A DNA stretch of 37,374 bases. Source: SIG575 sp964507395 (GTDB taxonomy: Bacteria; Bacillota; Clostridia; Oscillospirales; Acutalibacteraceae). Positions 31,490 through 37,374 of this stretch are shown here, one piece after another; positions within the stretch are counted from its first letter, which is position 1, and every line of letters begins with the position of its first letter. The stretch lies in NCBI GenBank assembly GCA_964507395.1, contig CAZDQE010000017.1:1-37374 (forward strand), in the 5' to 3' direction. The notes beneath the pieces are model-generated. The model saw only the letters and a list, made by a program, of their open reading frames with translations. It was not told where the DNA came from and ran no database searches. A program made the translations under genes and the position numbers.

Positions 31490-33694
31490 ATGACAAAAAA
31501 GCTTTTATCAATTCTGCTTGTAGTTTCCATGATTTTCAGCCTTGCAGTTTTTGCAGAGGCAGAAGAAAATGCAAGCACAAGCCTTTACACAATTTACGCT
31601 GACGGTATGCTTTTTCAGCAGGAAAAGCAAGCCATTCTTGCCGGCACAGGAGAAGAAGGCGACACTGTAACTGCTGAGCTTTACCTCGGCAAAAAGCTTA
31701 TCACATCAGGCGAAAGCGTTGTCGGCTCTGACGGAAAGTTTACTGTTTCCTTTATGGCTCCCAAAGGCTCTTACACACAGTACATAATCATGATTAAAGA
31801 AAACGGAGAATATATAAGGACACTCACCGATATCGTTTTCGGCGAGCTATGGCTGGCATCGGGACAAAGCAACATGATGTATCCCCTCAGCCAGTCAAAA
31901 ACAGGCGTAGAGATGTGGCAGAAAAGTGAAAAGCTTTCTCCCTGGCTGAGAGTTCTTCTCGTTCCCGGTTATCCCGAATACAAGGGCGAAAGTTCTCTCA
32001 CACTTCTTCCCCTTGATAAACAGGATGATATTACAGATGCAAAGTGGGTTACAGGCGAAGATCTGAGCGTTTATGAAATCAGTGCAGTTGCTTACTTCTT
32101 TGCAGAACAGCTTATGAAAAAGCTGGATATGCCCGTAGGTATTCTCAACTCATCTCTCGGCGGAACATCAATTGCATCATGGCTTTCACGCGAAACCTGT
32201 GAAAGTGACAAAGAGCTTACCTCATATCTTTCAGAGAAAGGTCAGTATGTTTCCGCTTCAGAATGGAAAGAAGACAAGCAGAATGTTTACACCGATGTCA
32301 CAGGTAACTACAATCAGAAGATCCATCCTCTCAAATATTTCCGCCCTGTCGGAATGATCTGGTATCAGGGTGAAACAGACCTGTTCTGGACGGACGAAAT
32401 GTACGGACGTGCATTTACTCTCATGCAGAAATCCTACAGTGAGCTTTTCGGCTTTGAAAACGAAATGATGCCCATTGTCTACACTCAGCTTGCACCTTAC
32501 AACTACGGCAGCGACACTCAGCTTCCTCAGAGAAATTACTACTACACTGTAATGCAGCAGGAATACGCGTCTTCAAGAGCCGTAATTTCAATTTATGATT
32601 TACCGCTCTCCTACTTCATGCCTGCAGGCGTAATACATCCGTCAAGCAAAGAAGAAGTCGGGCAGAGAATGTTCTTCGCCGCTGAAGGTCTGGTTTACGG
32701 CAAGAGAGAAACTTACACTGTTTCCGCAATAAAATCAAGCGAAATCAGAAACGGCAGTATCTACGTTACATTTGATAACATCGGTGACGGTCTTAAGGCT
32801 GAGGGCGAAGAATTAATCGGCTTTGCAATCTGCGACGAAACAGGCATTTATGTTCAGGCTGATGCTGAAATCGTATCAGGTGACACAGTGAGGATTTATT
32901 CAGAAAGCATTGAAAATCCCAAATCTGCGAGCTATGCTTACTGCCCTGCAAGCACGCGTTCAAACCTTTACGCTACAGAAAACGGCTCACTCGCACTGCC
33001 TGTAGGACCTTTTGTAACAGATGCAAATTACATGACAAGAGCATGGCTTGACCAGCCGTGGATGGATTGTGACGAAGAAAAAGCATGGTTCAACAACGCT
33101 GACCCTTACAGCGGTTTCTACAACACATGGGAAAGCGAAAATGCCGTTCTCACATTCACAGATTCCTTTATGAATGTCAAGGGTGAAAGCAGTTTTACCG
33201 TAAGCCCTGTCATTTCCTATGAAATTGACGGAAAGAAAAAGTTTCAGTATGATGTGCAGAGAGATTTTTCAGATTACGGAACGCTTACTTTCTCAGTGCG
33301 CAACAACGGCGAAAAGGCTGTCACTTTCGAGGGACTCAAGCTTTACAGAGAAAGCTTTATGTGGTATTCTCCCGAAGCAAATAGCAGCGGTGACAGTTCA
33401 GTTGTGATTCCCGCTGACGGCGAATGGCACGAAATTTCTCTTGACCTCAACACACTTTATCTTTATTCAAATGAATGCGGTGCAATAAGTCCAAACAACA
33501 TGATAAAATATCTGCAGGAAATCACTTTCTGCTTCACAAGTGAGGGAGAAGCTGACATTGACCTTGACACCTTCCGCTTCACTCCCGAAGATGAAAACAC
33601 ATCATTCCGCTTTGAAGCAAAAATCTCTGACGCAGACAATGTATGGGAATTTATCTGTGCGTTGTTCGTCAGCATTTTAGGCATATTCTTCTGA
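31490..33694 (+). CDS. Exported SASA-type carbohydrate acetylesterase with hydrophobic C-tail
   Basis: A 734-residue exported esterase of the sialate O-acetylesterase-like (SASA/SGNH) group, expected to remove acetyl groups from sialic acids or plant polysaccharides. Signal peptide about 1-24 (FAEA). After an Ig-like domain comes the catalytic domain: WLASGQSNMMYPL with Ser127, LNSSLGGTSIASWL, WYQGETDLFW (E295) and the histidine H383 in GVIHPSSKEEVG. Residues about 510-700 look like a further beta-sandwich, perhaps carbohydrate-binding. The protein ends with the hydrophobic VWEFICALFVSILGIFF. AAAGGAG precedes the ATG; it lies 52 bases behind eutH without a clear promoter and has a terminator after it. 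Confidence 0.82.
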   Translation: MTKKLLSILLVVSMIFSLAVFAEAEENASTSLYTIYADGMLFQQEKQAILAGTGEEGDTVTAELYLGKKLITSGESVVGSDGKFTVSFMAPKGSYTQYIIMIKENGEYIRTLTDIVFGELWLASGQSNMMYPLSQSKTGVEMWQKSEKLSPWLRVLLVPGYPEYKGESSLTLLPLDKQDDITDAKWVTGEDLSVYEISAVAYFFAEQLMKKLDMPVGILNSSLGGTSIASWLSRETCESDKELTSYLSEKGQYVSASEWKEDKQNVYTDVTGNYNQKIHPLKYFRPVGMIWYQGETDLFWTDEMYGRAFTLMQKSYSELFGFENEMMPIVYTQLAPYNYGSDTQLPQRNYYYTVMQQEYASSRAVISIYDLPLSYFMPAGVIHPSSKEEVGQRMFFAAEGLVYGKRETYTVSAIKSSEIRNGSIYVTFDNIGDGLKAEGEELIGFAICDETGIYVQADAEIVSGDTVRIYSESIENPKSASYAYCPASTRSNLYATENGSLALPVGPFVTDANYMTRAWLDQPWMDCDEEKAWFNNADPYSGFYNTWESENAVLTFTDSFMNVKGESSFTVSPVISYEIDGKKKFQYDVQRDFSDYGTLTFSVRNNGEKAVTFEGLKLYRESFMWYSPEANSSGDSSVVIPADGEWHEISLDLNTLYLYSNECGAISPNNMIKYLQEITFCFTSEGEADIDLDTFRFTPEDENTSFRFEAKISDADNVWEFICALFVSILGIFF

Positions 33695-33710
33695 ATAAAA
33701 CAAATCATCA

Positions 33711-33739
33711 ACACCGAGGATTTTTCCTCGGTGTTTTTA
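33711..33739 (+). terminator. Terminator after the SASA esterase gene
   Basis: ACACCGAGGA at 33711-33720 and TCCTCGGTGT at 33725-33734 around TTTT, followed by TTTTATT. The 278-bp element begins only a few bases beyond. Confidence 0.88.
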
Positions 33740-33741
33740 TT

Positions 33742-34019
33742 ATACTTTTTGAAACAACAATTAAATATGGTTTTGGCGGGAATATTTCCGCCACAGCTTC
33801 GTTCAAAATCTTTGCAATAGCCTCGTATTCCTGCAGATTTTCGCCTTGCTGTGACGAAAATCTTCCACGACAAACTGCTCGCATCTGAAATACAATAGGT
33901 TGCGTGCAGTCGGGGATTTCTTCTCTGCGGTCATACCGGCGTATGGCAAAGAGAAAAATGCCCGAATGTGCGTGAGATATTGTATTTCAGACATATGGAA
34001 TTGTTGTTTCAAAAAGTAT
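33742..34019. mobile_element. 278-bp MITE-like palindromic element, full copy
   Basis: The ends are a 21-bp perfect inverted repeat (ATACTTTTTGAAACAACAATT). Inside, GGCGG/CCGCC forms a hairpin, CTGAAATACAATA (33885-33897) pairs with TATTGTATTTCAG (33978-33990), and within this pair further arms lead to the apical CATACCGGCGTATG, so the right half can fold into one long hairpin. No transposase is encoded; short frames inside are not gene-like. A 50-bp copy of the same ends lies at 30000-30049. The pattern fits a non-autonomous mobile element. Confidence 0.65.
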
Positions 34020-34145
34020 CAGATATGACCCATGCTGTCTAAGGACATCGGAAGATACAGGTTGCACTTTTTACCAAAACTCCGTAAGTGTTACATTTTT
34101 TTGACAAAAGACGGCATTTGTCCGGAATAAGTACAATTAATTTTA

Positions 34146-34174
34146 TTGTTTCTTCTTTAGTTTTATGATACAAT
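34146..34174 (+). promoter_or_regulatory. Promoter of the DUF308 gene
   Basis: TTGTTT at 34146-34151 and TACAAT at 34169-34174 with a 17-base spacer, about 40 bases upstream of the start. A TTGACA at about 34101 has no good partner. Confidence 0.55.
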
Positions 34175-34215
34175 GACTGCTGTCAGATGTAGATGTGAAA
34201 GGAGTTACATATTTA

Positions 34216-34752
34216 ATGAAAAAGGTAAATTTTGGTAAGGCAGGTCTTCTGATGAGTCTTATTGAGCTTGTTGTGGGTGTTCTGTTGTTGATAAATCCCA
34301 TAGGCTTTACTTCGGGCATAATTATTACGCTGGGTATTGTTTTTGTAGTTGCAGGTGTGGTGCAAATCGTCGGGTACTTCCGTTCAACTGCACAGGAAGC
34401 CGCCAACAGCGGAAAGCTTACAAAAGGTATTCTGCTGACCGCACTCGGTCTTTTCTGTGCATTCAAGTCAGGCTGGTTTATTGCAACATTCCCTGTTATC
34501 ACTATTCTTTACGGTATATTGATTCTTGTTGCAGGTGTAAGTAAGCTGCAGCAGGCTGTGGATATGGCGAGAGTGAAAAAGCAGTATTGGTTTGTGGCGT
34601 TGTTCAGTGCTGTGTTTACCTTGGTTTTTGCCGTTCTCATCATCTTCAATCCCTTTGCATCGACGGCTGTTCTGTGGACATTCATCGGCGTTACTCTGAT
34701 TGTTGAGGCTGTAATGGATATTGTTACTTTCATATTTGCAAAAAAATCTTAA
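34216..34752 (+). CDS. DUF308/HdeD-like membrane protein
   Basis: A 178-residue membrane protein with six helices in three hairpin pairs, each of the type GLLMSLIELVVGVLLLINPIGFTSGIIITLGIVFVVAGVVQI. The repeated pattern of a helix, NP-containing turn and helix (INPIGFTSG, FNPFASTAV) is the DUF308/HdeD hallmark. In enteric bacteria HdeD is linked to acid resistance, but the role in Clostridia is unknown. AAAGGAG is 11 bases before the chosen ATG; an in-frame GTG at 34195 overlaps this site and is rejected. Flanked by its own promoter and a strong terminator. Confidence 0.82.
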   Translation: MKKVNFGKAGLLMSLIELVVGVLLLINPIGFTSGIIITLGIVFVVAGVVQIVGYFRSTAQEAANSGKLTKGILLTALGLFCAFKSGWFIATFPVITILYGILILVAGVSKLQQAVDMARVKKQYWFVALFSAVFTLVFAVLIIFNPFASTAVLWTFIGVTLIVEAVMDIVTFIFAKKS

Positions 34753-34776
34753 CGGAAAATGGTTTGTATAAAAAGG

Positions 34777-34822
34777 AAAAAGGGAGCTGTAAAAACTTTC
34801 GTTTTTTACAGCTCCCTTTTTT
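34777..34822 (+). terminator. Strong terminator after the DUF308 gene
   Basis: AAAAAGGGAGCTGTAAAAA at 34777-34795 pairs with TTTTTACAGCTCCCTTTTT (about 34803-34821), a 19-bp stem with T-tail. The A-rich left arm makes it work leftward as well. Confidence 0.9.
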
Positions 34823-35325
34823 GATGTCTTTCCGATTAACACTGTTTACTTTCACACCGTCGGGCTGGGTCTTGGTCCTGCTGTCTGAAATTTTATGAAA
34901 TCCTACGGAGCATCGTAACCGCTGTTTCCTACGATAAATTTACGCCAACATCGTCTGCTCCCGATTTTTAAACTCTGTTCCGGAATGGAGCAGGGGAAAA
35001 TTTTTTGTCAAGTTCATGTCAAATCCTGTCGTTTGAAATTTTTGTGCAAGTTTAATAAAAATTATCAAAATAAGGAATGACAAAAAATTAACAATCAAAA
35101 ATCGGGCAAAAAAATGTAACCAATTTGTTGCTTGACTTCATTATAATAATTCTGATACAGAAAAATAAAGCCTGAAAAATTGCATAAAAAATGAGCTTTT
35201 TTGTTTTGACTTGCAAAAAAAATCATGTTAAAAATTTAATAAAAATCCGCTTTATTATGCGAAAACAGAAATAAAAATGTTGAAAACTTTGTTTAAATAT
35301 CTAAAAACCCTTGATTTCAGTAGCC
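34823..35325. other. Gene-free AT-rich stretch, first part
   Basis: No reading frame with a ribosome binding site was found. It holds the second copy of a 25-nt repeat (34861-34885), and two promoter-like pairs: TTGACT 35132-35137 with GATACA 35154-35159 (16 bases), and TTGACT 35206-35211 with TAAAAA 35229-35234 (17 bases). Neither leads to a recognisable gene or a convincing terminator, so a small RNA cannot be claimed. The AT content rises sharply from about 35040 onward. Confidence 0.4.
34861..34885. repeat. 25-nt dispersed repeat, copy 2
   Basis: Matches 29962-29986 at 20 of 25 positions, with the identical core CTTGGTCCTGC. Confidence 0.45.
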
Positions 35326-35403
35326 TTTTCCACATTTTCCACAGAGTTTTCCACACTTGCAAAAAAATTCAAAATTTCCACATTTTTTCATATTTTTTGC
35401 ACA
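35326..35403. other. Cluster of five DnaA-box-like sites in AT-rich DNA
   Basis: TTTTCCACA occurs at 35326-35334, 35335-35343 and 35347-35355, ATTTCCACA at 35374-35382 and TTTTGCACA at 35395-35403, all on the same strand. Four fit TTWTNCACA exactly and the fifth has one mismatch. The surroundings are extremely AT-rich. This looks like a DnaA-binding cluster. The gene context (acpP downstream, no dnaA, dnaN or rpmH) argues for a regulatory or titration cluster more than for the chromosomal origin. Confidence 0.5.
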
Positions 35404-35461
35404 AAATGAAATTTTTTATTCGTTGGTAACAGTTGTAAAAAAACTGATTGAAAAATAAAAA

Positions 35462-35486
35462 TGCAAGAAAAAAATAAAATCTTGCA
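35462..35486. promoter_or_regulatory. Inverted repeat TGCAAGA-N11-TCTTGCA
   Basis: TGCAAGA at 35462-35468 and TCTTGCA at 35480-35486 are perfect 7-bp arms. No T-tail follows, so it is more likely a protein-binding site than a terminator. It lies nine bases before another palindrome. Confidence 0.35.
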
Positions 35487-35494
35487 AAGTTAAA

Positions 35495-35512
35495 GGTTAC
35501 AACATTGTAACC
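35495..35512. promoter_or_regulatory. 18-bp palindrome upstream of acpP
   Basis: GGTTACAACATTGTAACC has perfect 8-bp arms around CA. Related half-sites occur nearby (GGTAACAGTTGTAA around 35425, TGTAACC around 35116). It looks like the operator of a dimeric regulator. It is about 100 bases upstream of the acpP promoter; the regulator is unknown. Confidence 0.5.
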
Positions 35513-35613
35513 GAAAATGTGTCAATAGTTTTTGGAAAATTTTTATTTTTTGTAACTTTCAACAAAAATAGTAAAAACACAAAAAAATTAACACTTAACT
35601 TTCAGAAAAAGCC

Positions 35614-35642
35614 TTGACAAATTTTGTGAAGATTATTATATT
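35614..35642 (+). promoter_or_regulatory. Promoter of acpP
   Basis: TTGACA at 35614-35619 and TATATT at 35637-35642 with a 17-base spacer; transcription should begin near 35649. Confidence 0.78.
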
Positions 35643-35653
35643 ATGATTAGTAC

Positions 35654-35666
35654 ATGAATATTTCAT
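35654..35666. promoter_or_regulatory. Palindrome at the acpP transcription start
   Basis: ATGAATATTTCAT has perfect 5-bp arms around TAT and lies just after the predicted start site, with GTAC sequences on either side. Position and symmetry suit an operator for a fatty-acid regulator, but it does not match the FapR consensus. Confidence 0.4.
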
Positions 35667-35696
35667 CAGTACACATACAATGAAAGGATGAACACT

Positions 35697-35921
35697 ATGG
35701 CATTGGAAAAAATCAAAAAAATTATCAGCGAACAGTTTGCCATCCACGAAGATGGCATTACGGAAGATACCGTACTGCTTGAGGATCTTGATGCAGACAG
35801 TCTTGACTTGATTGACCTTGCAATGTCACTTGAGGATTGCTTTGAGGTTGAGGTTCCCGATGAGGAGCTTGAAAACTTCAAGACAGTAGGCGACATTGTG
35901 AAATATATTGAAGAAATGTAA
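35697..35921 (+). CDS. acpP: Acyl carrier protein
   Basis: A 74-residue acidic carrier protein with the standard motif DADSLDLIDLAMSLEDCFEVEVPDEE; S35 is the phosphopantetheine site. The DSL motif marks it as the normal fatty-acid-synthesis type, unlike the LNS-type carrier at 22599. The chosen ATG (MALEKIKK) has AAAGG nine bases upstream; the ATG three codons earlier abuts that site. The gene stands alone, with strong promoter in front and the FMN riboswitch starting 17 bases after the stop. No fab genes are in the window. Confidence 0.93.
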   Translation: MALEKIKKIISEQFAIHEDGITEDTVLLEDLDADSLDLIDLAMSLEDCFEVEVPDEELENFKTVGDIVKYIEEM

Positions 35922-35937
35922 AACAGATAAAATTTAA

Positions 35938-36049
35938 ACTTTCAGGGCGGGGTGTGATTCCCCACCGGTGGTACAGCCCACGAGCGGAAGCCTTTTCGCT
36001 GATTCGGTGAAATTCCGAAGCCGACGGTATAGTCCGGATGAAAGAAAGT
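35938..36049 (+). ncRNA. FMN riboswitch (RFN element)
   Basis: The conserved FMN aptamer is directly readable: AGGGCGGGGTGTGATTCCCC, ACCGGTGGTACAGCCCACGA, the variable stem, TTCGGTGAAATTCCGAAGCC, GACGGTATAGTCCGGATGAAAG. Closing arms CTTTC (35939-35943) and GAAAG (36040-36044) form P1. It precedes a riboflavin transporter and a terminator, so excess FMN should stop expression by premature termination. Confidence 0.96.
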
Positions 36050-36070
36050 GTTTTAAGTAAAAAGACTTTT

Positions 36071-36103
36071 GCCCTGTGATATTTTTCGCAGGGCTTTTCT
36101 TTT
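36071..36103 (+). terminator. FMN riboswitch expression-platform terminator
   Basis: GCCCTG at 36071-36076 pairs with CAGGGC at 36089-36094, with a loop of 12 bases, followed by TTTTCTTTTT. It lies between the aptamer and the ribU ribosome binding site. Confidence 0.85.
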
Positions 36104-36120
36104 TGAACGGAGGAATCGGA

Positions 36121-36720
36121 ATGTTATCAAAAAAAAGTGACAGGAAACTCAACCTGTACAAAATGGTGGCAATAGCAATGCTTACGGCAATCGCGGAGGT
36201 ACTTTATATGCTTGATTTCCCTATTTTTGCAGGACCCTTCGCATTTCTGAAATTTGATTTCAGCGACGTTGCGGCACTTATCGGCGGAATCTGTTTCGGA
36301 CCTGCATCGGGTGTTCTGATTGAGCTTTTGAAAAACATTTTTCACGTGTTCATAAAAGGTCTCGGCTCTACCATGGGTTTTGGCGATCTGATGAATTTCA
36401 TTGTGGGAAGTGCATACATAGTTCCCTTTGTGCTTTGCTTGCGTGAATTTTCAAAGAAGATGAAAAAGTCTGTTGCGATTCTTGCTTCAGCAGTTATCGG
36501 ATGCCTTGTTCTTATCGGGATCGGTGCCGCTGCAAACTACTTTGTAGCACCCCTTTACTTTAAATATTTTGTCGGTCAGGAAATTTCCGGCGATTTCCTT
36601 ATCGGTTACCTTTCATACGCATGCATTATCAACGTAATCAAGGGTGTTATGCTCAGCGCAGTTGCGTATCCTGTCATCTTTATTCTTGTGGACAAGCTGA
36701 AAAAAGTTTCGAAACTGTAA
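36121..36720 (+). CDS. ribU: Riboflavin ECF transporter S component
   Basis: A 199-residue membrane protein with about six helices and the ECF substrate-binding pattern: NLYKMVAIAMLTAIAEVLYMLDFPIF, then FLKFDFSDVAALIGGICFGPASGVLIELLKNIFHVFIKG, and GSTMGFGDLMNFIVGSAYIVP. It takes up riboflavin together with the general ECF energy-coupling module (EcfA, EcfA', EcfT), which is not here. FMN riboswitch control supports the substrate. GGAGG at 36110-36114 supports the ATG at 36121; an upstream start would lie inside the terminator. Confidence 0.95.
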   Translation: MLSKKSDRKLNLYKMVAIAMLTAIAEVLYMLDFPIFAGPFAFLKFDFSDVAALIGGICFGPASGVLIELLKNIFHVFIKGLGSTMGFGDLMNFIVGSAYIVPFVLCLREFSKKMKKSVAILASAVIGCLVLIGIGAAANYFVAPLYFKYFVGQEISGDFLIGYLSYACIINVIKGVMLSAVAYPVIFILVDKLKKVSKL

Positions 36721-36736
36721 AATCTCTGTCGAACTC

Positions 36737-36765
36737 TTGACAAATCACTGCTGTTATAATACAAT
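36737..36765 (+). promoter_or_regulatory. Promoter of the SAM-I riboswitch-metK unit
   Basis: TTGACA at 36737-36742 and TACAAT at 36760-36765 with a 17-base spacer, placed so that transcription starts about 12 bases before the aptamer. Confidence 0.78.
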
Positions 36766-36783
36766 ATATGTGTAAATTAAATA

Positions 36784-36882
36784 ACTCTTATTAAGAGTAG
36801 CGGAGGGAACAGGCCCAATGAAGCTCGGCAACCTGCCTTTGGCAAGGTGCTAAATCCTGCGGAAATTATCCGAGAGATAAGT
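36784..36882 (+). ncRNA. SAM-I (S-box) riboswitch
   Basis: The S-box core is readable: CTTATTAAGAGTAGCGGAGG, GAACAGGCCCAATGAAGCTC, GGCAACCTGCC, AAGGTGCTAAATCCTGCGG and the closing GAGAGATAAG pairing with CTTAT. S-adenosylmethionine binding should stabilise it and favour the following terminator, shutting off metK. Confidence 0.95.
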
Positions 36883-36889
36883 TAATTTC

Positions 36890-36916
36890 ATCCGCAGGTT
36901 TCCCTGCGGATTTTTA
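36890..36916 (+). terminator. SAM-I expression-platform terminator
   Basis: ATCCGCAGG (36890-36898) pairs with CCTGCGGAT (36903-36911), followed by TTTT. The ATCCTGCGG in the 3' part of the aptamer can compete for the same bases, giving the anti-terminator. Confidence 0.85.
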
Positions 36917-36937
36917 TTTGAGAAAGGTATGAAAATT

Positions 36938-37374
<437 letters not shown>

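Noticed and set aside
33803..34012. 69-codon minus-strand frame in the 278-bp element
   Set aside because: It lies wholly within the palindromic repeat and follows its arms. No ribosome binding site and no family resemblance, so it is probably a by-product of the repeat.
35132..35234. Small RNA genes in the gene-free stretch
   Set aside because: Two promoter-like pairs exist, but the -10 boxes are poor and no terminator-like hairpin with a T-tail follows at a sensible distance. In such AT-rich DNA chance matches are expected.
35326..35403. Calling the DnaA-box cluster the chromosomal origin
   Set aside because: No dnaA, dnaN, rpmH or gyrase genes nearby and no change of gene orientation across the site. 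It is recorded as a cluster only.

Overview
The window looks like a chromosomal segment of an anaerobic Firmicute of the class Clostridia, most likely an uncultured gut member of the Oscillospirales/Ruminococcaceae type. The clues are textbook sigma-A promoters and strong AGGAGG-type ribosome binding sites, a K+-dependent membrane pyrophosphatase, a flavodiiron protein, an FMN and a SAM-I riboswitch, a BofA-like protein (spore-forming lineage), DUF4317 and CmpB-type proteins, and many exported proteins with MKK-type signal peptides. No rRNA, tRNA, CRISPR array, prophage or complete transposase gene was seen.

Layout. 1-26 is the start of a leftward gene with a strong promoter overlapped by a perfect inverted repeat. 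332-5719: membrane pyrophosphatase hppA and a cytoplasmic GH38 alpha-mannosidase. 5720-6497: two terminator hairpins, a probable leftward short transcript, a small XRE regulator with a 13-bp inverted repeat, and a 266-bp imperfect palindrome. 6498-8991 (leftward): exported LCAT-like lipase and a Usp-domain protein. 9164-11716: GH127 beta-L-arabinofuranosidase and a PHP phosphoesterase. 11799-15976: exported DUF4430-like protein, flavodiiron protein, two tandem exported alpha/beta hydrolases, BofA. 16042-19171: small membrane proteins, an HD hydrolase coupled to a CmpB-like membrane protein, and a membrane-anchored cohesin/BIG2 surface protein. 19571-22838: a compact acyl-transfer operon (PlsC-type acyltransferase with a zinc ribbon, acyl-adenylating ligase, dedicated acyl carrier protein). 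23143-28557: exported ceramidase-like hydrolase, exported clan GH-A glycosidase with a carbohydrate-binding module, sfsA and a Nudix hydrolase. 28713-34752: DUF4317 protein, a small possibly frameshifted ORF, eutH, exported SASA-type esterase, DUF308 membrane protein. 34753-35696 is a 0.9-kb AT-rich gene-free stretch with five DnaA-box-like sites and several palindromes. 35697-37374: acpP, FMN riboswitch-ribU, SAM-I riboswitch-metK (truncated by the window end).

How it fits together. Two themes recur. One is glycan use: mannosidase, arabinofuranosidase, GH-A enzyme with CBM, carbohydrate esterase, cohesin-bearing surface protein. The other is acyl or lipid chemistry: exported lipase, ceramidase-like enzyme and two alpha/beta hydrolases outside the cell, and an acyl activation/transfer operon with its own carrier protein inside. 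A possible link, acyl groups released outside being captured by the PlsC/ligase/ACP operon, is inference.

The most distinctive observations are: (1) hydrophobic/amphipathic segments of about 17-25 residues at the extreme C-terminus of three unrelated exported proteins, and just after the signal peptide of a fourth; (2) the zinc-ribbon acyltransferase/ligase/ACP operon; (3) a 278-bp palindromic repeat and a 50-bp copy that differs from it by exactly one 228-bp deletion between 6-bp direct repeats; and (4) the DnaA-box cluster away from any dnaA gene. Identifications rest on reading motifs by eye; no database search was run.
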